Origin: Ahaetulla prasina | Lineage: Eukaryota > Chordata > Lepidosauria > Squamata > Colubridae | Direction of reading: 5' to 3' | DNA length: 64,000 nucleotides | Assembly: GCF_028640845.1 (NCBI RefSeq) | Contig: NC_080546.1 | Span: 80,983,757 to 81,047,756 of the forward strand | Shown: in pieces, positions 10,037 to 19,964 of the stretch | Layout of the letters: the number at the start of each line of letters is the position of its first letter | How positions within the stretch are numbered: position 1 is the first letter of the stretch | Notes under the pieces: generated by a model | What the model saw: the letters and a program-made list of their open reading frames with translations, nothing else | The model's database searches: none | Told to the model about the DNA's origin: nothing | Made by a program: the position numbers and the translations under genes

Positions 10037-10765
10037 CAGTGGTCACTAGTGGTCCATGGACCACTGGTGGTCCACGAGAAAATTTTGGTGGTCTGCAGAA
10101 AAGTTATTTGCATTTTTAATATTGCACTGAATCAGGGGTCCCCAAACTACGCCCCCTGGGATGGATATGTGCAATGAACTTTTGTGTTGCTGCAGAGAGT
10201 CTCCCCATTTGGGGTCTTTTTGTGTGGATCGGAGGGGGACAGAAATTCCGACTTGGGGTCTGCTTCAGCCTCCTGGTGTGGGGCTTTGGACGAAGGTTGG
10301 AGGGAAGTACGCTGGTGGCAAAGAGCCAGAGGGCCTTGTTCCAGTGGGACTGCATCATGGCCTGGAACTGGCTGACCATCTCAGCCCGCTGAGCCTCCAG
10401 GCGCCTGTACCTGGCCTTGCACTCCCACAGGTCTTCCCTCTGCTTGGAAAGCCTATGCTCCTGGTCATCATTGAGGTGCTTCTACTAAGCCTCCTTCTCA
10501 GTCAGATCCAGTTTGAACTGAGCTGTTTTGCCAACTCTTTCTCATGGTGGCTGCTTAGCTCCAACAACTGCCTCCTTTTGGGGCCCTAAGGAACCCGGGG
10601 GGGGGGGGAGGTGAGGAGTTTTGGCCACGCCCACCCAGTCACACGACCACCTAGCCACGCCCACCCAGCCAGTCATTAGGCAGATCATATTAATGGTCCA
10701 CAGGATTTAAAATTATGAATTTAGTGGTCCCTGAGGTCCGAAAGGTTTGGGGACCCCTGATTTAA
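10037..10765 (-). mobile_element. hAT-like non-autonomous element(s) with captured coding fragment
   Basis: Outer sequence AGGGGTCCCCAAAC (10136) and GTTTGGGGACCCCT (10746-10759) form inverted ends. Inside, the minus strand reads QREDLWECKARYRRLEAQR and AEMVSQFQAMMQSHWNKAL, a coiled-coil-like protein fragment. The same fragment recurs at 40645-41325. Source gene not recognised. Confidence 0.6.
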
Positions 10766-10972
10766 AGCACCACAGCGTGACCTGATCTGCTAATGTTCTA
10801 GGCTACAGTCCTATAAGCCCCAATCAGTATAAACAATTTTCCAGTGGGGAATTAATTGGAGTGACGGGAATTAATCGGACTGAGAGGACTTTTCCTATAT
10901 CATGGAATAAAAAAATCAGATGTGAAAACTCTAGTTCATAAATTATATTGCTGGATAACATCTCCGAATACC

Positions 10973-11372
10973 GGTAGTCCTCAACTTATGACCACAATTG
11001 AGCCCAAAATTTCTGTTGCTAAGCGAGACAGTTGTTAAGTGAATTTTCCCCCATTTTACAACCTTTCTTGCCACAGTTGTTAAGTGAATCGCTGCAGTTG
11101 TTAAGTTAGTAACACGGTTGTTAAGTAAATCTGGCTTCCCCATTGACTTTGCTTGTCAGAAAGGTCGCAAAAGGTGATCACATGATTCTGGGGACACTGC
11201 AACCGTCATAAATATGAGTCAGCTGCCAAGCATCTAAATTTTGATCGTGTTACCATGAAGCTGCTGAAACAGTCGTAAGTGTGAAAAACGATCGTAAGTT
11301 GCTTTTCTTCAGTGTCACTGTAACTTCAAACAGTCACTAAATGAACTGTTTTAAGTCAAGGACTACCTTGTA
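10973..11372 (+). mobile_element. Non-autonomous DNA element, family M1
   Basis: GGTAGTCCTCAACTTATGACC at left and TAAGTCAAGGACTACC at right are TIRs; internal GTTGTTAAGTGAATC repeats. Confidence 0.75.
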
Positions 11373-11513
11373 TTATCCATCATTGGCCATTATAGGAAAG
11401 ACTAATGAAAATAGAAGTTCAGTGACATTAAGAGGCTCACCCACATCCCCACGTCTGGACTAAAGTTTTTCCAAAGTTGTATCTGGTTTTGTTTCCAGCT
11501 GAATAGTTAGAGG

Positions 11514-12052
11514 TGTTGTGGTCCGTCAGCAGCTTACGGAGCTGGTGATGGAGTCAGACAGCGATGAGGCTGAGGTGAGGCCAGGGCCATCGGGAAGTGA
11601 GGTGCGGACTCCAGAGCCTCCAGAGACTTATAGTAGTAAGGCAGAGGAACAGGAGGAGCCTGTTCCTAATGCACGCATCGGAAGAGCTGCCAGAAGGCAA
11701 GAGCAGCTCAAGCAGAGAGGACAACTCGGGAGTAAAGCCAAGAGATGATTGGCCCCTTCCATAGGGCTTAAAACAGACCAGCACCAATGTTTCAGCTTTG
11801 CCGGAAAACAACGTTGTAGCTGCGTCTTCTGCTCCGTCTTCTGCTTTATCTCCATCTTTGTTTTTGTGGCTTCTGGACATTTGCCTAATTGGACTAAGGT
11901 TTGTGAGATAACTGAGGAATTTGTGTTGGGAGGCATTTGTTTTACTTTTAGTTGAACGACGCTGGGAATGAAGTAATTCCCAGCTGTTCGAATAAAGTTT
12001 GTTTTTCCACAGACTAAGTTTATTACTACCTAATTGGGTCTGGGTCACAACA
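11514..12052 (+). mobile_element. Solo LTR, about 540 bp
   Basis: Begins TGTTGTGG and ends CACAACA (inverted ends, TG...CA). Related copies at 35-825 and 35763-36371. No exact target duplication seen. Confidence 0.7.
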
Positions 12053-12054
12053 GG

Positions 12055-12230
12055 TTGCAGGATTTAGGTATGGCTGGTCTAGAGAAAAAAAGGACTAGGG
12101 GCGACATGCTAACAGTATTTTAGTATTTGAGGGGCTGCCACAAAGAAGAGGGAATCAACTTATTTTCCAGAAGGCAAGACTAGAAAAAAGGGATGGAAAT
12201 TAATCCCTTCCAACTCTATGCTGAATTTGA
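12055..12230 (+). mobile_element. CR1 LINE 3' fragment
   Basis: Shows GGGCGACATG..GTATTTGAGGGGCTGCCAC and CCTTCCAACTCTATGCTG, the terminal part of the CR1 family seen more fully at 50200 and 59605. Confidence 0.6.
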
Positions 12231-12234
12231 CATA

Positions 12235-12490
12235 TATTTTTTTTTAATTTTTTTTATTTACATTTATATCCCGCCCTTCTCCGAAGACTCAGGGCGGCTT
12301 ACAGTGTATAAGGCAATAGTCTCATTCTATTTGTATATTTTACAAAGTCAACTTATTGCCCCCCCAACAATCTGGGTCCTCATTTTACCTACCTTATAAA
12401 GGATGGAAGGCTGAGTCAACCTCGGGCCGGGCTTGAACCTGCAGTAATTGCAGGCTACTGTGTTCTAATAACAGGCTTCTAACACTGCAC
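12235..12490 (-). mobile_element. tRNA-derived SINE, family A
   Basis: Reverse copy with hairpin CCCGCCCTTCTCCGAAGACT..GGGCGGC; right end degraded. Confidence 0.75.
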
Positions 12491-12694
12491 ATATGTGTCA
12501 GCAAGCTACACTGCAGTTGTCATACTGAGATCCTGAATATCTGAACTGAAAGAATTATTTTTTCCTGTTTCAATCTTAAAACCCCTGCTCTTAATCTTAA
12601 CCCACATTTTTTTCTTCTGGACAATGAAGTATTGGGAGTTGTTATGATAGTTAATAATACTGTAAACAAATCTGCTGTTTGTAAGGAAACTTAC

Positions 12695-12795
12695 CTCATC
12701 ACATTGCCATAAAGGGCTTGCACACTGCCTTTCTGCTATTTGTTTACCACAGACACAACTTTGTTTACTGACTCTTGGACATGATTGGCAATCTC
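12695..12795 (-). CDS. NFXL1: NFXL1 exon 7 (NF-X1 finger)
   Basis: 101 bp exon (2+99), acceptor TTTAG and donor GTAAGT. Encodes [18 protein letters not shown], then [15 protein letters not shown], matching the IAERSCASPLW block of mammalian NFXL1. Leaves in phase 0 and continues into exon 8 as [12 protein letters not shown], completing the next NF-X1 finger. No oddities. Confidence 0.95.
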
Positions 12796-12989
12796 CTAAA
12801 AGTGAGATGAAACTAACGATCAGAAACCAGCACAGAAAGAGAGTATTTTAAATATATGCCTGTTGAGGTGGGTAGGGGAAAAGGGAAAACCTCATTAATA
12901 GTTAACAGAGAAGTTTTATTCCTCTGATTTGTGAGCCATCAATTCTATTCAGAACCCATAGTGACAAAAGAACCATAATGTAATAGAAT

Positions 12990-13425
12990 GAGGAATTATG
13001 CCTCCCACCGACCCGTACGCTCTCACAGAGAGGGTCTCCTTAGGGTGCCGTCCGCCAAACAGTGCTGGCTGGCGGCCCCCAGGAGTAGGGCCTTCTCTGT
13101 GGGGGCATCGACGCTCTGGAACGAACTTCCTCCTGGCTTACGTCAAGTGCCTGATCTTCGGACCTTCCGTCGTGAGCTAAAAACACACCTATTTATTCAA
13201 GCGGGACTGGCATAATAGTGTTAAATTTTAATTCGGGGTTTTATTAATAGTTCTAAAATTTTAAAACTAAATTTTTAATTATCAGCCTTTTTGTAATTTG
13301 CTAGGTTTTAAATGTTTTAATTGTATATATTTCGTGTTTTATCTTTGGCTGTACACCGCCCTGAGTCCTTCGGGAGAAGGGCGGTATAAAAATTTAATAA
13401 AATAAATAATAAATAAATAAATAAA
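12990..13425 (+). mobile_element. L2/CR1-clade LINE 3' end
   Basis: Reads RPVRSHREGLLRVPSAKQC then TLWNELPPGLRQ and LKTHLF, the RT ORF C-terminus, followed by 3' UTR hairpin ACCGCCCTGAGTCCTTCGGG..GAAGGGCGG and an (AATA)n tail. Confidence 0.8.
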
Positions 13426-13434
13426 TTATTCAAG

Positions 13435-13927
13435 TGTTGTGGCTTGTCGGCCGCCAGCCCCTCCAACAGCTGAATCAGATGAGGAGGCGGCGTGGGAGTC
13501 AGGGTCAGCATCAAGGTAACCTGAGAGCTCCGAGGGGGAAGAGGGACTGGAGCTGTCAGAGAGAGAGAGACAGAGGCAGAGCCTGGGCCGTCTGTCAGCC
13601 CTCAGATGGAGAGTCAACAGCCCCCAGGTCTGGAGGTGGCTGATGAGGAAGAGGAGAAACAGCTGGGTGCCTGACGTGCGGATGCTCAGAAGGCAGAGGA
13701 GAGGAGAGCAGTGGAAATCTATGGGCCGGTCCTTGGGACGGAAGAGCCATCCCTGCTAGCGAAGCCCCACCCAAGTTCTGGGTATAAAAGGCAGCGGGCG
13801 GAGATGAATAGATGTAGCAGACAACTATTCGTCTCCCTGCCAGATAGATTTATTAGCCTGATGTGAGAGAGAAACTTTTTGCCGGGGCTGCTGGCGCTCC
13901 TAATAAAGGAACCATTGCTTCAACTAC
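13435..13927 (+). mobile_element. LTR-like element
   Basis: Starts TGTTGTGGCTTGTCGG; TATA-like GGTATAAAAGGC near 13781 and AATAAAGG near 13901; ends ACTACA at the left breakpoint of the exon 6 tandem duplication. Confidence 0.55.
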
Positions 13928-13998
13928 AGAGGGTTCGTCATGTTTTAGGGAGCTGGATCAGAACGCCAAACGAAGTCGTTAAACAGAACAATTTGCAC

Positions 13999-14160
13999 CT
14001 GGATGACAAGGGTTCCCACAGTTGTGCTGCCCACAGGGCAATTTTCGTCCACAGGGCAGTTGACACGACCATTCTTTCATGCTGCATCTCCGCGGCACCG
14101 CCCTGGCCTTTTTGCAGTAGCAAGTTATTACGACCATCTTTGGGCAAGGTGGACATGGAC
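13999..14160 (-). CDS. NFXL1: NFXL1 exon 6, distal duplicate
   Basis: Second copy of the 162 bp, phase 1-1 zinc-finger exon, in the left-hand unit of the tandem duplication. Same splice sites and same coding sequence as 16724-16885. Reading joins exon 5 or the other exon 6 copy upstream (HPG|PCPPC) and exon 7 downstream (HPG|DCQSC), both in frame. Without this exon the junction of exons 5 and 7 would also stay open, but a zinc-finger unit present in mammalian NFXL1 would be missing. Confidence 0.87.
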
Positions 14161-14344
14161 CTAGGGAGCAAAAGACGAAATCAAGAAGTTAACGTACTAA
14201 TACAGCTGAGACGGTGGTGAAATCTAAATTTCCTTCCTACAGGTTCTGTGGGCGTGGCTTGGTGGGGGTGTGTGTGTCATGTGACTGGGTGGGCGTGTCT
14301 ATGTGACGGGATCAGAAACTCACTAACAATGTCCTACTGGACTA

Positions 14345-14955
14345 GTTTGGAACCCTCACCACATCTCTGACATCAATACAATTGAACGTGTCCAGAAATA
14401 TTTTACAAGAAGAGTTCTCCATTCCTCTGAAAACAACAAAATACCTTATCCCATCAGACTTGAAATCCTAGGCTTAGAAAACTTGGAACTCCGTCGCCTT
14501 CGACAAGACCTAAGTTTAACTCACAGAATCATCTATTGTAATGTCCTTCCTGTCAAAGACTACTTCAGCTTTAATTGCAATAATACAAGGGCAACCAATA
14601 GATTTAAACTTAATGTCAACCGCTTTAATCTAGATTGCAGAAAATATGACTTCTGTAACAGAATCATCAGTGCTTGGAATACTTTACCTGACTCTGTGGT
14701 CTCTTCCCATAATCCTAAAAGCTTTAACCAAAAACTTTCTACTATTGACCTCACCCCATTCCTAAGAGGACCATAAGGGGCGTGCATAAGCGCACAAACG
14801 TGCCTACCGTTCCTGTCCTATTGTTTTTCTTTTCTTCTTCCTATATATATATGCTTATACCTCCTAACATTTACTCATATATATGTTTATATACTATATA
14901 ATCTTTTTGTATGATGTTGTGACAAAATAAATAAATAAAATAAATAAATGACCTC
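14345..14955 (+). mobile_element. Jockey-superfamily LINE 3' end (left copy)
   Basis: Encodes NLELRRLRQDLSLTHRIIYC, NVLPVKDYF and ends LTPFLRGP; 3' UTR and (AATA)n tail. 5'-truncated relative of the long element at 37560-40625. Confidence 0.85.
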
Positions 14956-15059
14956 CAGGTCCCTTCCAGCCCTGGATCATCCTCTGAAGCTGCGTCTAGT
15001 TCCAAGTTCCTCTCCTTCCTTCCTCTCCTTTCTTTCTCTCTCTTTCTTTCTCTCTCTCT

Positions 15060-15310
15060 CTCTCAAATGAACCCCTCACTCCCCCCCCATTTTTTGCCTA
15101 CACCCCCCCATTTTTTGCCTAGCAGGCTTCAGCTTTTTTACCTTTTAAAAATTGCTTTTAAAAGTAGGGGGAAAAAAGGTGCTGACGATCGCGTGGCTCA
15201 GCTGGGCATGGGGTGGGGGACAGGGATTTTTGCTACCAGTTCTCTGAACCACCCGCCGCCATTGCTATCGGATCGACCGATCCGGTCCGAACCGGGAGCA
15301 TTTCACCCCT
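15060..15310 (-). mobile_element. MITE fragment, family M2 (left copy)
   Basis: Contains CTTTTAAAAATTGCTTTTAAAAG and ends GGATCGACCGATCCGGTCCG..GGGAGCATTTCACCCCTG, one end of an M2 element. The same unit recurs at 17790-18040. Confidence 0.6.
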
Positions 15311-15411
15311 GAGCTGGGACCTCAATTTAACACACGTCAGACATAACGGGACAGAATTCTAATGCACAAAAACACTGGAAATAACAGACAAGTCTATTGT
15401 ATTTATAACTG

Positions 15412-15507
15412 ATGTCCAGAGGAAGGAATTTTACTTCACAACGTCATTTGTGGGTGATGTCATACTACAAATGACGTTGTGATGTAAAATTCCTTCCTCT
15501 GGACGTC
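15412..15507. repeat. Foldback palindrome (left copy)
   Basis: Arms GTCCAGAGGAAGGAATTTTA..AACGTCATTTGT and its reverse complement flank a short GGGTGATGTCATACT loop. Likely a small MITE. Confidence 0.8.
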
Positions 15508-15529
15508 ACTTATAAATGATCTGAATAGC

Positions 15530-15940
15530 TATTTTTTTTATTTATTTATAATTCAATTTTTATACCGCCCTTCTCCCGGAGGACTCGGGGCGGTTTACAG
15601 CCATATTAAAACCGACACAAAATACAAACACAAATTTAAAAACAAAATTAAAAACCAAATTACTATAGGCCGAATCAAACTAAAATGGTCATAGACCGAC
15701 ATAAAACCCATTAAAATTTCCATTTAAAAATTTCGCTTAGGCCAGTCCCGCACGGTGAAATAATGTCTTAAGTTCACGATTGAAGGTCCGGAGGCCGGGG
15801 AGTTGGCACAACCCCGGAGGCAGCTCATTCCAAAGGGCAGGTGACGCCACAGAGAAGGCTCTCCCCCTGGGGGCCGCCGACCGGCATTGTTTGGTCGACG
15901 GCACCCTGAGAAGGCCCACCCTGTGGGAGTGCACAGGTCA
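15530..15940 (-). mobile_element. L2/CR1-clade LINE 3' end (left copy)
   Basis: Minus strand reads VGLLRVPSTKQCRSAAPR, ALWNELPPGLCQLPG and LKTLF, then the CCGCCC..GGGCGG 3' hairpin. Same family as 12990-13425 and 33640-34410. Confidence 0.78.
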
Positions 15941-16069
15941 ATGGGAGGCTATCGGTGGCAGCAGGCAGCATAGCAGGCAGCTATGACTGATGTTGTTTGC
16001 AATTGAACAGATGTTTGGGAGGGAGAGATGCTCCCTGTTCCCTGTTCCCAGGCTAATTTGAGCTGCCTA

Positions 16070-16656
16070 CAGTGGTGGCCAAAATTGTGGAAACCTTTTG
16101 AGAAAAGTATTTTTGAGGTTTGATGGCTTATAACACCACTTTTTTTGAGGAGAGGGGAGTTTCAAGATAATCCTATTCCACTGCTGGAATGACCTGGGAA
16201 TAGCCCAGACCTTCACCCAATTGAAAATCTATGGAGCCGACTAAAGAAACTTGTTAGTCAGACGCGACCCAGAAGTAAAACCCAGTTAATAGAAGCAATC
16301 ATACAATCTTGGTTTCACATCTTAACAGCTGAAGAACTAAAAGACTTGGTTCACTCCATGGGAAGACGTTGTAAGGCTGTAATTCACGCTAAAGGTTACC
16401 CAACTAAGTATTAACTGACCTGGTGATAATTTATGTATATCTCGTTTTTTTCTATGGTGATAATTTTTATATATCTCGTTTTCTCTATGGTGATAATTTT
16501 TATATATCTCATTTTTTCTAAATGTTTCACTTTTCTTCTTTATACTGTAACTGCTCTTCTAATAGCAAATCCTTCCTAAAAGTTATTGCATTGCATTCTT
16601 GATTAAATTATCTTTCCATTGAGATATAATTTTATGGTATTACTCCCAAAACAGAG
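16070..16656 (+). mobile_element. Tc1/mariner remnant, truncated by duplication joint
   Basis: Left TIR CAGTGGTGGCCAAAATTGTG after TA, then the transposase C-terminus readable as PGNSPDLNPIENLWSRLKK in broken frame. Cut at the ACAGAG joint. Confidence 0.75.
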
Positions 16657-16723
16657 GGTTCGTCATGTTTTAGGGAGCTGGATCAGAACGCCAAACGAAG
16701 TCGTTAAACAGAACAATTTGCAC

Positions 16724-16885
16724 CTGGATGACAAGGGTTCCCACAGTTGTGCTGCCCACAGGGCAATTTTCGTCCACAGGGCAGTTGACACGACCATTCT
16801 TTCATGCTGCATCTCCGCGGCACCGCCCTGGCCTTTTTGCAGTAGCAAGTTATTACGACCATCTTTGGGCAAGGTGGACATGGAC
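16724..16885 (-). CDS. NFXL1: NFXL1 exon 6, promoter-proximal duplicate
   Basis: 162 bp exon identical over its full length to 13999-14160, inside the right-hand copy of a 2.7 kb tandem duplication. Encodes [18 protein letters not shown], a linker, then [19 protein letters not shown] and NPCHPG: one NF-X1 zinc-finger unit. Acceptor CCTAG and donor GTGCAA are intact. Phase 1-1, 54 codons, so inclusion of both copies would add one extra zinc-finger unit in frame. In transcript order this copy comes first. Whether one or both copies are used cannot be told from sequence. No stop codon or splice-site decay marks either copy as dead. Confidence 0.85.
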
Positions 16886-17069
16886 CTAGGGAGCAAAAGA
16901 CGAAATCAAGAAGTTAACGTACTAATACAGCTGAGACGGTGGTGAAATCTAAATTTCCTTCCTACAGGTTCTGTGGGCGTGGCTTGGTGGGGGTGTGTGT
17001 GTCATGTGACTGGGTGGGCGTGTCTATGTGACGGGATCAGAAACTCACTAACAATGTCCTACTGGACTA

Positions 17070-17682
17070 GTTTGGAACCCTCACCACATCTCTGACATCA
17101 ATACAATTGAACGTGTCCAGAAATATTTTACAAGAAGAGTTCTTCACTCCTCTGAAAACAACAAAATACCTTATCCCATCAGACTTGAAATCCTAGGCTT
17201 AGAAAACTTGGAACTCCGTCGCCTTCGACAAGACCTAAGTTTAACTCACAGAATCATCTATTGTAATGTCCTTCCTGTCAAAGACTACTTCAGCTTTAAT
17301 TGCAATAATACAAGGGCAACCAATAGATTTATACTTAATGTCAACCGCTTTAATCTAGATTGCAGAAAATATGACTTTTGTAACAGAATCATCAGTGCTT
17401 GGAATACTTTACCTGACTCTGTGGTCTCTTCCCATAATCCTAAAAGCTTTAACCAAAAACTTTCTACTATTGACCTCACCCCATTCCTAAGAGGACCATA
17501 AGGGGCGTGCATAAGCGCACAAACGTGCCTACCGTTCCTGTCCTATTGTTTTTCTTTTCTTCTTCCTATATATATATATGCTTATACCTCCTAACATTTA
17601 CTCATATATATGTTTATATACTATATAATCTTTTTGTATGATGTTGTGACAAAATAAATAAATAAAATAAATAAATGACCTC
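17070..17682 (+). mobile_element. Jockey-superfamily LINE 3' end (right copy)
   Basis: Duplicate of 14345-14955 with scattered substitutions, for example Lys to Ile in RF(K/I)LNVNR. Confidence 0.85.
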
Positions 17683-17789
17683 CAGGTCCCTTCCAGCCCT
17701 GGATCATCCTCTGAAGCTGCGTCTAGTTCCAAGTTCCTCTCCTTCCTTCCTCTCCTTTCTTTCTCTCTCTTTCTTTCTCTCTCTCTCTC

Positions 17790-18040
17790 TCAAATGAACC
17801 CCTCACTCCCCCCCCATTTTTTGCCTACACCCCCCCCCCATTTTTTGCCTAGCAGGCTTCAGCTTTTTTACCTTTTAAAAATTGCTTTTAAAAGTAGGGG
17901 GAAAAAAGGTGCTGACGATCGCGTGGCTCAGCTGGGCATGGGGTGGGGGACAGGGATTTTTGCTACCAGTTCTCTGAACCACCCGCCGCCATTGCTATCG
18001 GATCGACCGATCCGGTCCGAACCGGGAGCATTTCACCCCT
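17790..18040 (-). mobile_element. MITE fragment, family M2 (right copy)
   Basis: Duplicate of 15060-15310 within the tandem duplication; a longer C-run near 17831. Confidence 0.6.
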
Positions 18041-18146
18041 GAGCTGGGACCTCAATTTAACACACGTCAGACATAACGGGACAGAATTCTAATGCACAAA
18101 AACACTGGAAATAACAGACAAGTCTATTGTATTTATAACTGATGTC

Positions 18147-18237
18147 CAGAGGAAGGAATTTTACTTCTAGCGTCATTTGTGGGTGATGTCATACTACAAA
18201 TGACGTTGTGATGTAAAATTCCTTCCTCTGACGTCAC
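18147..18237. repeat. Foldback palindrome (right copy)
   Basis: Duplicate of 15412-15507 with small deletions in both arms (CTTCACAACG changed to CTTCTAGCG; one G lost in CTGGACG). Confidence 0.8.
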
Positions 18238-18254
18238 TATAAATGATCTGAATA

Positions 18255-18650
18255 ACTATTTTTTATTTATTTATAATTCAATTTTATACCGCCCTTCTCC
18301 CGGAGGACTCAAGGTTTACAGCCATATTAAAACCGACACAAAATACAAACACAAATTTAAAACAAAATTAAAAACCAAATTACTATAGGCGAATCAAACT
18401 AAAATGGTCATAGACCGACATAAAACCCATTAAAATTTCCATTTAAAATTTCGCTTAGGCCAGTCCATACGGTGAAATAATGTCTTAAGTTCACGATTGA
18501 AGGTCCGGAGGCGGGAGTTAGCACAACCCGAGGCAGCTCATTCAAAGGGCAGGTGGCGCCACAGAAGGCTCTCCCCTGGGGCCGCCGACCGGCATTGTTT
18601 GGTCGACGGCACCCTGAGAAGGCCCACCCTGTGGGAGTGCACAGGTCAAT
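18255..18650 (-). mobile_element. L2/CR1-clade LINE 3' end (right copy)
   Basis: Duplicate of 15530-15940 carrying many short deletions that break its reading frame. Confidence 0.78.
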
Positions 18651-18777
18651 GGGAGGCTATCGGTGGCAGCAGGCAGCATAGCAGGCAGCTATGACTGATG
18701 TTGTTTGCAATTGAACAGATGTTTGGGGGGGAGAGATGCTCCCTGTTCCCTGTTCCCAGGCTAATTTGAGCTGCCTA

Positions 18778-19473
18778 CAGTGGTGGCCAAAATTGTGGAA
18801 ACCTTTTGAGAAAAGTATTTTTGAGGTTTGATGGCTTATAACACCACTTTTTTTGAGGAGAGGGGAGTTTCAAGATAATCCTATTCCACTGCTGGAATGA
18901 CCTGGGAATAGCCCAGACCTTCACCCAATTGAAAATCTATGGAGCCGACTAAAGAAACTTGTTAGTCAGACGCGACCCAGAAGTAAAACCCAGTTAATAG
19001 AAGCAATCATACAATCTTGGTTTCACATCTTAACAGCTGAAGAACTAAAAGACTTGGTTCACTCCATGGGAAGACGTTGTAAGGCTGTAATTCACGCTAA
19101 AGGTTACCCAACTAAGTATTAACTGACCTGGTGATAATTTATGTATATCTCGTTTTTTTCTATGGTGATAATTTTTATATATCTCGTTTTCTCTATGGTG
19201 ATAATTTTTATATATCTCATTTTTTCTAAATGTTTCACTTTTCTTCTTTATACTGTAACTGCTCTTCTAATAGCAAATCCTTCCTAAAAGTTATTGCATT
19301 GCATTCTTGATTAAATTATCTTTCCATTGAGATATAATTTTATGGTATTACTCCCAAAACAGAGTGGTGTTATTAGCTATTAGCTAATTAGTTAGCTAAT
19401 AGTTATTAGTAATTAGCTATTAGTTATTAGTTTTAGAAAATACACTTTTCCCAAAAGGTTTTGGCCACGACTG
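18778..19473 (+). mobile_element. Tc1/mariner remnant with both TIRs
   Basis: Full-ended copy: CAGTGGTGGCCAAAATTGTG ... GGTTTTGGCCACGACTG flanked by TA on both sides. Internally deleted; retains only the C-terminal transposase region, non-autonomous. Confidence 0.8.
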
Positions 19474-19749
19474 TAGATGCTGCTTTATAAACTGACAGAA
19501 TAGGCTTAAGAAAACCTCGCCGCTGAAAAAAAATTCATTATAAATATCTTATCCTATTCTAACCTGCATAATTGTTACAGAGGAATTTTCATATTTTAAT
19601 CTCATGTATTACCGTGGTCTCAATATCACTTTGAGATAAATGGTTCCTCAAATGACTATAAACTCGAAACTCTCATTTAGTGATGGCGTTAGGTGCGTAT
19701 AATTCTGTATCTGTAATAGCTTACAAACAGCTGCCTTAATATTACATAC

Positions 19750-19928
19750 CTGGATGGCAAAGCAATAGACACCTGTGTCCACAAGAAGGTTTGAAATCTC
19801 TCTCACAGACCTGGCCACAGGAATGTGGAACCAGCCAGGGGTCGAGAGGTGGATCTTCAGTCTTCCCGCAATAGCAGTAGTATCGAGTAGGAATCTCAGA
19901 TCGCCTGTATTCAAACCTGCATTTTGGA
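19750..19928 (-). CDS. NFXL1: NFXL1 exon 5 (RING end, first NF-X1 finger)
   Basis: 179 bp exon (1+177+1), acceptor TTCAG and donor GTATGT. It encodes [55 protein letters not shown] and LLLCHPG. The CGHRC...CHPG pattern is the NF-X1 zinc-finger signature. The exon leaves in phase 1 after CAT CCA G, exactly like exon 6, so exon 6 can be included any number of times without changing frame. A CR1-L3-like 3' end on the same strand begins about 40 bp upstream of this exon. Confidence 0.95.
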
Positions 19929-19964
19929 CTGAAAAGGAAAAACAAAAATTGAATAGAATTTTTA

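Larger units (their letters stand above)
13932..16656. repeat. 2.7 kb tandem duplication, left copy (exon 6)
   Basis: Starts GGTTCGTCATG directly after ACAGAG (13926-13931) and ends CCCAAAACAGAG (to 16656) where the right copy begins with the same GGTTCGTCATG. Contains exon 6, MITEs, a LINE 3' end, a foldback repeat, an L2-like end and the left part of a Tc1 element. 2725 bp. Confidence 0.92.
16657..19364. repeat. 2.7 kb tandem duplication, right copy (exon 6)
   Basis: 2708 bp, nearly identical to 13932-16656; ends ACAGAG at 19359-19364 and continues into the remainder of the Tc1 element. Differences are few except for a cluster of small deletions at about 18150-18570. Confidence 0.92.

Noticed and set aside
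10161..10589. Plus-strand 142-codon ORF
   Set aside because: It is the antisense of the captured coiled-coil fragment; codon content and similarity support the minus strand only.
13938..14171. 77-codon minus-strand ORF starting [10 protein letters not shown] (also at 16663-16896)
   Set aside because: Wrong frame of NFXL1 exon 6; the correct frame gives the Cys-rich zinc-finger peptide and fits both splice junctions.
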